From Nakamurella deserti (GTDB lineage: Bacteria > Actinomycetota > Actinomycetes > Mycobacteriales > Nakamurellaceae), in contig NZ_QCXS01000003.1 of NCBI RefSeq assembly GCF_003260015.1, forward strand, positions 610,315 to 674,314: a stretch of 64,000 nucleotides of DNA, in the 5' to 3' direction. Every line of letters begins with the position of its first letter. Position 1 is the first letter of the stretch. Shown here one piece after another: positions 16,980 to 24,426 of this stretch. Under the pieces are notes generated by a model. The model worked only from the letters and a program-made list of their open reading frames with translations, did not search any database and had not been told where the DNA came from. A program made the position numbers and the translations under genes.

Positions 16980-18391
16980 TTGGTCTCCAAGTTCGTACCA
17001 GCTAGACCACTAAGACTGACAGATTTTCTCCACCACTTATTCATAATCTGTGGCGAGTGCGTCGCCACGATGAACCGAGCCGAGGTTACTCGTGCAATCT
17101 GCAATAAATCATCCATGAACTTTTGCTGCCAGCTTATATGTAGGGAAATTTCCGGCTCGTCTATTAGGACGAGCGCGCCGGGCTGCACGTTAAAGATCAG
17201 TCCGAAGAAAATCACCATCTCGTGCTGCTCACCTGAGGATAGGCTTGCGAGTGCGATACTACGGCCATCACTTGTCGCAACTCGAAACCCGCGTCCTCGA
17301 TCGATAACGAGCTCCTTACCTAGGAAGCGCGCGTTAATCAGATCGCGGAATAGTTCCACACGCTGCGAAATCTCATCGAATGTTGCCAATTTTTGGGCGG
17401 CATCGTCGAGGTAAAGCCAGAGAACGCGCCGTTCCCAGACTGCTAGCTCCCGATCTGGCAGAGTTACATCAAATGTGACAGCTTCAAGCACGTCAATCCG
17501 CGATAGCCGCCTTCTAAGCTCGGTTTGCTCTGCATAACGTGCGCGAATTTGATCGTCGTCGTGAGGTGTGAAGGCCTCACCACCTTCCATCAACAGTCGA
17601 CCCGGGAAGGTACGATCTAGCGCCTGCGTTGTTCGCGAGTTCTCAGCCTGCGCTGCCTTTAGCGCAATGCTCAACTGTTCGGCAAAGTTCTCGACCGTCA
17701 CCGCGGGTTTGACCTCACGTGGGGAACGGTAGTCTGCCCGGGCGCGCGGATCGGTGCGATCGTGCCTGTCAAGCTGCAAGAGCCGTTGCGTCTCGATAAG
17801 GCGAACGTCAAATGAAGCTAGGAATTCGCTGATTCTAGTTGGGGCCTGGGTGCGACCGATGAGTTCACGCAGGCGCCGACTAGACGCGATCTCGTCGGGG
17901 TAGGCGTTGAGAACGTCATTTAGGGTGAGCCCGCCATCCGTGCTGCTGTGAATATCTCGCCACTCATTTACCCCCGTGCGAACAAGTTGCGGGATCTCGT
18001 TCTCAAGGAACCGCGCTAGGTCTTCGAAACCTGGCACCCGGGGGCGCCAGTGTAATGCTTCGCTGTCCGGCTGAATTAACGTAATGGCGAGCGGAAGCCC
18101 CAAGCTGCGACTAGAGCCGGTCCTTTCTAAATCCGCGTTGTCGACAGCATCCGACCTATCAATATCGATATAGGTTCCATCGTCGAACTCGATCTGAGCA
18201 GCAACGAAGGGTGTAGATGCGACTTTCGCCCAGTCTTGGTCCGCAATCGCCTTTATGAGCTCAAGCAACCTAGTCTTGCCCACTCCATTGGGCCCATGAA
18301 TGATCACAAACTCGTCAGTTGCCGGAAATTGAATATAGTGATGATGCGACCACAACAGGCCATGTACTTCGATTCCAACGAGATGCGGCAT
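16976..18391 (-). CDS. ariA: ABC/AAA-type ATPase, AriA-like (PARIS defence)
   Basis: A 471-residue SMC/ABC-like ATPase: Walker A FVIIHGPNGVGKTRLL (33-40), signature LASLSSGEQHEMV, Walker B GALVLIDEPEISLH and H-loop VATHSPQIM. The middle part is a long helical insert (about 200-340) with no motif I recognise. AriA of PARIS is a similar ATPase of about 450 residues that forms a scaffold around AriB and senses the trigger. ATG 18391 is preceded by GGAGG four bases away; the longer open frame to 18505 has no such site. Low GC like ariB. The intergenic 18392-18569 is AT-richer and should hold the promoter. Confidence 0.75.
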   Translation of the reverse strand: MPHLVGIEVHGLLWSHHHYIQFPATDEFVIIHGPNGVGKTRLLELIKAIADQDWAKVASTPFVAAQIEFDDGTYIDIDRSDAVDNADLERTGSSRSLGLPLAITLIQPDSEALHWRPRVPGFEDLARFLENEIPQLVRTGVNEWRDIHSSTDGGLTLNDVLNAYPDEIASSRRLRELIGRTQAPTRISEFLASFDVRLIETQRLLQLDRHDRTDPRARADYRSPREVKPAVTVENFAEQLSIALKAAQAENSRTTQALDRTFPGRLLMEGGEAFTPHDDDQIRARYAEQTELRRRLSRIDVLEAVTFDVTLPDRELAVWERRVLWLYLDDAAQKLATFDEISQRVELFRDLINARFLGKELVIDRGRGFRVATSDGRSIALASLSSGEQHEMVIFFGLIFNVQPGALVLIDEPEISLHISWQQKFMDDLLQIARVTSARFIVATHSPQIMNKWWRKSVSLSGLAGTNLETK

Positions 18392-18569
18392 CGAACCTCC
18401 AATGGTAAGTATAATTTGTGGGTGCTGGTCTAGGATACAGGCACCTGCCAGAGCCAAGAAGCTTAGGGTCTGTCTATAGTTATTACCTTCGGAACAAAGC
18501 CTCACGTTCGAAAAAATTGTGGCCTCTGTCTGCTATTTTCGGAAGTCGTCTAAACACTGCCGCCGGTAA

Positions 18570-18990
18570 TCAACTCCCGCGCTTTGGTAGCATCAGGTCG
18601 ACGAAGTCAAAAATATTATCGGAGGCTCTGCGGGCGGCTTCGAGGGTCACTTGCAACTCAAGCCGCACCTCGTCTAGGCCGGAATTATTAGCTACCCTGG
18701 CAATTTGGTTAACGTTGTTTGCAACGTTCGCTACTAGGCGGCGAAGAGCAAGCATTTGAGGAACTCGTTGCGCTCAGTTCTTGTTCAAGGCCGCCACCGC
18801 CTGCCTCGACTGCAGCGGCGCACTCCAGCAAGTACCGCTGGACGCTGATGCCCTGTGTGGCCGCACGGAGAGCTAGGGCGCTGCGTTCCTGGTCGGTGAG
18901 TCTGATGAGCACGCCGGCCGGCCTGCGGCCGGCTGCAGATCTGTCGCGGCGCGCTGGCACGGCGGGGCCTGACTCGTTGCTGTCCGTCAC
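18570..18990 (-). pseudogene. mobC: frameshifted mobC-like mobilisation gene
   Basis: Two frames together make one MobC protein. The first (from GTG 18990) gives a ribbon-helix-helix-like part: GVLIRLTDQERSALALRA, TQGISVQRYLLECAA. The second (ending 18570) gives the MobC core ALRRLVANVANNVNQIARVANN. The switch falls near 18756-18775, where one base seems missing. MobC proteins help a relaxase open DNA at oriT. No relaxase gene is present, so the element would depend on another element even if mobC worked. GTG 18990 overlaps the stop of the upstream ORF (GTGA). Confidence 0.72.
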
Positions 18991-19379
18991 TGTTCCGCTC
19001 CTGAGTCGGAGCGATCGGCCGTCTGCTTTTCCTTCTCGGTGATGCTGTTCTGCCTAGCGCAGCGACCCGGTGACGGGGCCGTGGCCACACTCAAGGTGTG
19101 GCCGCGGGGCGCGGCGAAGCCGCGACCTGCGGGCCTGGGATATCCCCAGGCTATAGCTTGCTCCGCAGTGGTCACCCGTGGGTCACAGGTCGCGCGGCGC
19201 TGCTGGTCGGTTCCCGAAAATCCTGGAGAAGGAAAATCTAACCGCTCCCGCGGGCTGCCGGCGCAGGGCGCGGCTTGTGCGCTTCGTGCGACCGCAGAGA
19301 ACTGTTCCGGGAGCGTTCCCGGAACTCGTCTGGCCGTCCTGACGCATGAGCAGGCAGTCGAAGACTTAGGTGTGGTCAT
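18987..19379 (-). CDS. unrecognised 130-residue ORF coupled to the ATPase gene
   Basis: I do not recognise this ORF. It starts MTTPKSSTACSCVRTARR at an ATG overlapping the ATPase stop (ATGA) and ends with TGA overlapping the mobC start (GTGA). The composition (Ser, Pro, Arg, Ala) is close to random and the DNA contains hairpins (CGCGGC-GAA-GCCGCG about 19104-19118; GCCTGGG-ATATC-CCCAGGC about 19134-19152), so it may be translated little or not at all; the region could instead include the origin of transfer next to mobC. Confidence 0.35.
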   Translation of the reverse strand: MTTPKSSTACSCVRTARRVPGTLPEQFSAVARSAQAAPCAGSPRERLDFPSPGFSGTDQQRRATCDPRVTTAEQAIAWGYPRPAGRGFAAPRGHTLSVATAPSPGRCARQNSITEKEKQTADRSDSGAEQ

Positions 19380-20467
19380 GGTTGTTCCTCGTTCCTGGGA
19401 GTGTTCCGGGAACGTCGCCATTCCCGGAGTGCGGCGGTGGTGCGGTCGTTGCCCCACCGGAGTCGTTCGGCTGCATCGCGGACCGAGCGGGGCGGCGGGT
19501 CGAGGCGGTCGAGGGCGGCCAGGTCGGGCTGGGCGACGCCGGAGAGGTGCTCGGCGTCGAGGTGATGCGGTGGGGCGATGTCCCAGCCCAGGGCGCCGTC
19601 CGGGAGCGGGATGACCGAGAAGGTGCCGGCGGGTGGTTCTTTCGAGCCGAGAGGGCAGTGTCGGCGCAGTCCGCCGTGGCGGTCCTTGTTCACCGTCAGT
19701 ACCGCGGAGCCGCCGCGGCCGGGTACGAACTGCTCCTTGACCGTGACCCGGATCGACGCGCCCGACACGGTGCGCCGCTTGGCGGCGGTGCCGGTGGGGC
19801 CGGCGGCACGGCTGTCGGTGTTCTTGGCCAGGTGGTCGATGCCGATCACCGCAGCACCGGCCACTGCGATGGGCTTGAGGACGTCGGAGTGGGCGGTGGT
19901 GAAGTCGTCGGGGTCGTTGGACTTCCGTCCGAGCAGCGGCAGCAGCTCCCCGAGCGAGTCGACGACCGCGGCCGCCGGCTCCCACGTCCGCAGGAACGCG
20001 ACGATGTCCAGCAGGTCGTTGCGGCCCTCAGGCTCCATGTACCGGAATAGGCCAGGATCACCGAGGTAGGCCGGGTCGACGCCGAGGGCCAGCAGCCGCC
20101 CGACGATGGCCTCCGGGCCGTTGTGGTCGATGTCGACGAACACCGACCGCCGGCGGCCGAGTGCGAGCTCTGACAGTGCCGCCAAGGCGATCAGGGTCTT
20201 GCCCGACTCCGGGTCGCCGAACAGGACGTTGACCTGGCCCTCGTAGAACAGGCAGTGCCCGTCCGACCTGGCCAGCAGCAACGGTGCCGGCGGCTCCGGC
20301 AGACCACCGGCCAGCATGGCCGCGACGTCGACGTAGCGGCGGCTACCCCGGCGCACCCGGGCGTCGAAACCGGCTCCGCGTTCCGCTCCCCCGGTGTCGG
20401 GAACGAGGAACACACGGTCCGAAGCATCGGCGACCATCGGCGCGACGGCCGTTCCGTTCTCGATCAT
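19376..20467 (-). CDS. AAA-family ATPase, RepA-helicase-like
   Basis: A 363-residue RecA-fold ATPase (AAA_25/RepA type). Walker A is NVLFGDPESGKTLIALAAL (about residues 80-98), Walker B AAAVVDSLGELLPLL, and IGIDHLAKNTDSRAAGPTGTAAKRR resembles the sensor region of hexameric helicases of this group. The C-terminal 70 residues are Arg-rich and variable. In actinobacterial integrative elements such genes sit between xis and mobilisation genes and are thought to help replication or maintenance. It follows the excisionase by about 40 bases in the same direction. Confidence 0.72.
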   Translation of the reverse strand: MIENGTAVAPMVADASDRVFLVPDTGGAERGAGFDARVRRGSRRYVDVAAMLAGGLPEPPAPLLLARSDGHCLFYEGQVNVLFGDPESGKTLIALAALSELALGRRRSVFVDIDHNGPEAIVGRLLALGVDPAYLGDPGLFRYMEPEGRNDLLDIVAFLRTWEPAAAVVDSLGELLPLLGRKSNDPDDFTTAHSDVLKPIAVAGAAVIGIDHLAKNTDSRAAGPTGTAAKRRTVSGASIRVTVKEQFVPGRGGSAVLTVNKDRHGGLRRHCPLGSKEPPAGTFSVIPLPDGALGWDIAPPHHLDAEHLSGVAQPDLAALDRLDPPPRSVRDAAERLRWGNDRTTAALREWRRSRNTPRNEEQP

Positions 20468-20507
20468 GGGGCTGACTCCGGCCGCCGACTGGAGTCCGTC
20501 CGGATCT

Positions 20508-20720
20508 TCATGCGGAAGACGCGGTCACGCGGTCCCGGGTGTCGACGCGCATCTTGTCCGCAATCCAGGCGTCGAGATCGTCCTGGCGGTAGCGCACCGC
20601 CTTCGCGGTCAGCTTGATGAACCGGGGGCCGCCTCCGGTGTAGCGCAGCTGCGCGAGAGCACCGGCGCTGAGTCCGACCTGGGCGCCGGCCTCCGCCGGG
20701 GTGAGCAAGGGGTTGGTCAT
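20508..20720 (-). CDS. xis: excisionase / AlpA-like DNA-binding protein
   Basis: A 70-residue MerR-like winged-helix protein starting MTNPLLTPAEAGAQVGLS, with LAQLRYTGGGPRFIKLTAKAVRYRQDDLDAWI, the standard excisionase/AlpA pattern. It is the first gene of the xis-ATPase-mobC run and lies near the right end, opposite the integrase. The reading frame extends into DTRDRVTASSA. Confidence 0.8.
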   Translation of the reverse strand: MTNPLLTPAEAGAQVGLSAGALAQLRYTGGGPRFIKLTAKAVRYRQDDLDAWIADKMRVDTRDRVTASSA

Positions 20721-20775
20721 CGGGTGTCCTTCTGTCGGTGTCAGGGCCCACTAATCACGCGGATCGATGAGCGCT

Positions 20776-20801
20776 CGGTATGAACCCAACGGTTCGTACC
20801 G
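20776..20801. promoter_or_regulatory. 11-bp-arm palindrome upstream of xis
   Basis: CGGTATGAACC (20776-20786) and GGTTCGTACCG (20791-20801) form a dyad with one mismatch and a CAAC centre, 56 bases before the xis start. A repressor or excisionase site controlling the operon is likely. The rest of 20721-21107 has no convincing gene. Confidence 0.5.
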
Positions 20802-20983
20802 ACAGCGAAGGGGACACGGTGACGCCGAAAGCTTCAGATGGCCGCTAAAAGGGTCTCGCCAGACGGGCATGACGGGCCCATCCACTCGGTGCCGGTCTCA
20901 GATACGACGCCGGAACCGCGCCCGGCTCGACCGCCAGAAGAGAGTCCGAAAATGTCTGCTAGATGTATGCGCGTATATGGCTT

Positions 20984-21015
20984 CTGGACACAATTTGGTC
21001 ACAAAACGTGTCCAG
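20984..21015. other. right arm-type integrase site with inverted copy
   Basis: TGGACACAATTTGGTCACA (20985-21003) repeats the left site at 14831 with two changes. In addition CTGGACAC (20984-20991) and GTGTCCAG (21008-21015) form an inverted pair, so the right end carries one more half-site than the left. Confidence 0.6.
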
Positions 21016-21107
21016 GGTACCTGAGGCCCAACGATGCGTTGTGATCATATGCGCAGTTCAAGGGCCTTTACGAGGTCGTTCCCGCCGGTCGAGAACGCCC
21101 CTTATTG

Positions 21108-21155
<48 letters not shown>

Positions 21156-21158
21156 CAC

Positions 21159-21199
21159 AAGGCCCTGGTTCTCTCCGCGAGGAGACGGAGCAGGGCCTT
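21159..21199 (+). terminator. native tRNA-Pro terminator, displaced by the element
   Basis: AAGGCCCTG (21159-21167) and CAGGGCCTT (21191-21199) form a perfect 9-bp stem followed by TGTGCTGTTTT. It begins four bases after attR, where the terminator of the uninterrupted tRNA gene would lie. Confidence 0.8.
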
Positions 21200-21384
21200 T
21201 GTGCTGTTTTGCCGAGAAGGGTCCACGTCCCGACGCCGCGAGCGATAGCGTCCTCGCGGTGAGCAGAGTGCGATGCCGGCGGATGGTCTTCGTGGACGCC
21301 AGATCGTGGAACGACGCGGAACCTCCACTCACGCGGCTCTTCGCGCAACAGTGCTCGCCGGTCTTCACCCTGTAAACGCATGCG

Positions 21385-22005
21385 TTGCATGCCTCCGAGA
21401 CGAGGATCGCAGCCACCTCATCGTGGACCCGGATCTTCCTGACCGCTGAACGGCCGATCCCGCACGCGATCCACTCACCGGACGACGTCGTCGTCGCCGA
21501 CTCCTTCCTCATCGATCCCGAAGAGCCAATGGATAATTTCGGCTTCAGTGACGGCGGAAAGGCGCAGATCGACGCCGAACTGGTCCTACTCGCCCCTGAT
21601 CGACGAGGGCCGGCGTACCTGGACTGGCTCCATCGGAACATGCTCGGTCTGGCCCGGGTTCGCGGTTGGGACGAGCGGCCCCTTCATGACGCTCACCAAT
21701 ACTGCCTGGACCGCGACGTCGTCGCCCATTTCGCATCACCCCGTCGGCAGAGCCCGGATCGACAGCACACCGCGCAACTCACCCTGGACATCGACCCCGA
21801 CGGTTTCCGGCACCTTGCGGTCACTGCCCGGAACCGCCTCGGAGTGGTGGTGGCGAGCACGGCCGAAACGTTCCCGCCGTTCTTCTGCAATTCCTACGAC
21901 TGGAAGCAGCTGTGCCGCGTCTTCGGATGGATCTCCGACGAGACAGTAAGAACAGAGGGCATCAGCGTGGTTCTCACTCCTCGTGAGACGCCGACAGGCC
22001 GATGA
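21385..22005 (+). CDS. hypothetical protein
   Basis: I do not recognise this 206-residue protein. It looks genuinely coding: acidic/aromatic segments such as PEEPMDNFGFSDGGKAQIDAEL, AYLDWLHRNMLGLARVRGW and FFCNSYDWKQLCRVFGWISDE, no signal peptide and no membrane helix. The 5' end is unsure: TTG 21385 follows an in-frame TAA (21373), and ATG codons inside are alternatives. GC is lower than the chromosome average, as in the element next door, so it may belong to an older insertion at the same tRNA. Confidence 0.5.
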   Translation: MHASETRIAATSSWTRIFLTAERPIPHAIHSPDDVVVADSFLIDPEEPMDNFGFSDGGKAQIDAELVLLAPDRRGPAYLDWLHRNMLGLARVRGWDERPLHDAHQYCLDRDVVAHFASPRRQSPDRQHTAQLTLDIDPDGFRHLAVTARNRLGVVVASTAETFPPFFCNSYDWKQLCRVFGWISDETVRTEGISVVLTPRETPTGR

Positions 22006-22048
22006 CATCATGGCTCGGAACCCGGCGGCGACCTGCTGCGAGCGTGGC

Positions 22049-22456
22049 TCAGTAGCCGACTGTCGGCGTGCCGTAGATCCCCGTGAACACGAGCTGGAAA
22101 AGATAGCGGACACCCGCGAGGAACAGGCTGTTGCCGACCAGGGAGACGGCGATGGCCGCCACCGCCCAGCTGGTGCCCCTCCGTCGCACCGCCGCGGTGA
22201 TCGCGAGCGCCAGCACCACGAGGACGGCGGGCAACTGGATGCCCATCACCGTGCCCGAGATCGTGGACGCCTGACCGAGGAACCGCTCGGTGTTGACCAA
22301 GCCCGCTAGGGCGGGTTCGACGAGGAACACGAGCACAGCGAGGGCGAAGGTGATGACGCCGAACGTGGATCTGCCGCACTTCTCCATGGGCTCGCCCGTG
22401 TTGACCGGGACGACCGACACCGGCGGGTCGTCAGGCTGCGGCACCGCGGCTGACAT
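22049..22456 (-). CDS. small four-helix membrane protein
   Basis: A 135-residue protein beginning MSAAVPQPDDPPVSVVPV and containing three or four hydrophobic helices (TFGVITFALAVLVFLV, GIQLPAVLVVLALAITAAV, WAVAAIAVSLVGNSLFLAGV). ATG 22456 is chosen because the sequence before it is not membrane-like and has in-frame codons of poor quality. Function unknown. Confidence 0.6.
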   Translation of the reverse strand: MSAAVPQPDDPPVSVVPVNTGEPMEKCGRSTFGVITFALAVLVFLVEPALAGLVNTERFLGQASTISGTVMGIQLPAVLVVLALAITAAVRRRGTSWAVAAIAVSLVGNSLFLAGVRYLFQLVFTGIYGTPTVGY

Positions 22457-22620
22457 GGGCAGATAGTAGTACCAGGATCTGTCGAAGGCGAGGGATCGGA
22501 CCATCGGTTCCGAGCTCGCTTCGCGAGACGAGACCAGCGCACGGTCGTTCCGGCTCCTAGGGTGCAACTGTCAACGTCGACGTGTCCGTGGGTGGCTGCG
22601 GACGTGAAGGGAGCGATCCC

Positions 22621-24030
22621 GTGCATCCGAGCGACCGCGACCCCGACCGCCTTCTGCAGACACCTCAGCTCCGAGCCGACGCCACCGCCGTGGACATCGT
22701 CCGCGAGGTCCAGGACGGAACCGCGACGGCTCGACTCATGGCAGAGCGGGCGCTCGCCACCATCGAGGCGACCGACGCCACGATCGGCGCGTTCCAGGTC
22801 GTGCGGCGGGAGACGGCACTGGCCGAAGCGGATCTGGTGGATGCGCACCCGGACCGCAGCCGGCTACCGCTGGCGGGCGTACCCATCGCCGTCAAGGACA
22901 ACATCCCGGTCGCCGGAGAACCGATGCGCGACGGCACCCTCGGCTCCGACCCGTCGCCGCAGACCACCGATCACGTGGTCGTGCAACGGCTGAGAAATGC
23001 GGGCGCCGTCGTCGTCGGGCTCACCCGCTGTCCTGAGCTGTGCGTCTTCGGCACCACCGACTCGGCGTTCGGCCTCACCCGCAATCCCTGGAACCCGCGA
23101 CTCACCCCGGGCGGCTCCTCGGGCGGCTCGGCCGCCGCGGTGGCGTCCGGCATGGTCACCGTCGCCCACGGCAACGACGGGATGGGCTCGATCCGCATCC
23201 CCGCCGCCTGCTGCGGTCTGGTCGGGTTCAAGCCGGGCCTGGGCGTGGTGCCCGCCGACATCGGCGCCAACTCCTGGTTCGACATGGCCGAGAACGGCGT
23301 CCTCGCCACCACCGTCGTCGACACCGCGCTGATGCTGTCCGTGCTGGCCGACCGCCCCGACCTGGCCGTCGTCGACGACCCCGGCAGCGTCCGCATCGCG
23401 GTGTCGACCCGGCCACCCCTCGCCACCGTCCGCGTCGACCCGCGGTGGGCCGCCGCAGCGACCGACACCGGGGCGATCCTGCGCCGACTGGGACACCGGG
23501 TCACCACCGCGGATCCGTCCTACGGACAGGCCCTCGGCCTCCGCGGGATCGTCCGGTGGACCGCCGCCACCGAGCTCGACGCCCGGTTGCTTGCCGACCG
23601 GTCCCGGCTCGACGCCCCGGTACGGCGCCACGCCCGCCTCGGCAGGGTCGCCCTCGCCGCCGGGCTGCCCCGTCCCCGCGGCCGGCAACGGTGGCAGGCG
23701 CGCGCGCACCGGCTCTTCGACACCGTGGACGTCCTGGTGACGCCCGCGCTGGCCCGGACACCGATCGACGCCGTCGACTGGCGGCACCGTGGATGGTTCG
23801 CCAACGTCTGGAGCAACGCGACCTACGCCCCGTTCGCCGCACCGTGGAACCTGGCCGGATGGCCGGCGGTGACGGTGCCGGCGGGACCGGACGACACCGG
23901 GATGCCGCTGGCCGTGCAGCTCGTCGGGCGTCCGGGTGCGGAGAGCCTGCTCCTCGCACTCGCGGCGCAGCTGGAGCGCGCCCGACCGTGGCCCCGGCTG
24001 GCCCCGCCGCCACAGGTCCGCCGCGCCTGA
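22621..24030 (+). CDS. amidase signature family hydrolase
   Basis: A 469-residue amidase. The Ser-cisSer-Lys triad is visible: lysine in VPIAVKDNIPV, cis-serine in TPGGSSGGSAAAVA and nucleophile serine in NDGMGSIRIPAACCGLVGFKP. The family hydrolyses amides of many kinds; GatA is less likely because no gatB/gatC is present. GTG 22621 is preceded by AAGGGAG; the open frame starts earlier at 22582. It ends 12 bases before the convergent membrane gene. Confidence 0.88.
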   Translation: MHPSDRDPDRLLQTPQLRADATAVDIVREVQDGTATARLMAERALATIEATDATIGAFQVVRRETALAEADLVDAHPDRSRLPLAGVPIAVKDNIPVAGEPMRDGTLGSDPSPQTTDHVVVQRLRNAGAVVVGLTRCPELCVFGTTDSAFGLTRNPWNPRLTPGGSSGGSAAAVASGMVTVAHGNDGMGSIRIPAACCGLVGFKPGLGVVPADIGANSWFDMAENGVLATTVVDTALMLSVLADRPDLAVVDDPGSVRIAVSTRPPLATVRVDPRWAAAATDTGAILRRLGHRVTTADPSYGQALGLRGIVRWTAATELDARLLADRSRLDAPVRRHARLGRVALAAGLPRPRGRQRWQARAHRLFDTVDVLVTPALARTPIDAVDWRHRGWFANVWSNATYAPFAAPWNLAGWPAVTVPAGPDDTGMPLAVQLVGRPGAESLLLALAAQLERARPWPRLAPPPQVRRA

Positions 24031-24042
24031 CCAGCACCACGA

Positions 24043-24426
24043 TCAGGTCAGCCAGGCCCAGATCCCCCACACCCCCGCGGCGACGAGTACGCCGAGATAC
24101 GCCAGCACCAGCCGGGTGTCGCGGAGCACGCACCGGGACCGCCGCAGCCCCGCCCGCCAGGCCCTGCCGTAGCCGACGAGGCCGAGCACCGCGAACACGA
24201 CCAGCGCGACCGGCCCGGTCAGCCAGCCGATCAGCGCGATCGTCGCGTAGACGCACAGCCGCAGCGGGTCGTACGGCGCCGACCCGGCCGGGACCTCCCC
24301 CGGAGCCGGGAGGAGCCCCGGCTCCGACCCGGCCGGGCGGTCCCCGGAAGCCGACAGAGCCCGGGGCACCGACGCCGACGGCGGCGCCCCGGCCGCGATC
24401 CGCCGGGCGTCCGACTCGGCGGTCAC
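24043..24426 (-). CDS. membrane protein of the radical-SAM cluster
   Basis: A 127-residue protein: a Pro/Ser/Ala-rich first half, then helices about residues 57-85 (LCVYATIALIGWLTGPVALV) and 108-126 (LVLAYLGVLVAAGVWGIWAW) with a basic loop (RAWRAGLRRSR). GTG 24426 overlaps the radical SAM stop as GTGA, so it is the last gene of the cluster 27120 to 24043. Function unknown. Confidence 0.6.
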   Translation of the reverse strand: MTAESDARRIAAGAPPSASVPRALSASGDRPAGSEPGLLPAPGEVPAGSAPYDPLRLCVYATIALIGWLTGPVALVVFAVLGLVGYGRAWRAGLRRSRCVLRDTRLVLAYLGVLVAAGVWGIWAWLT

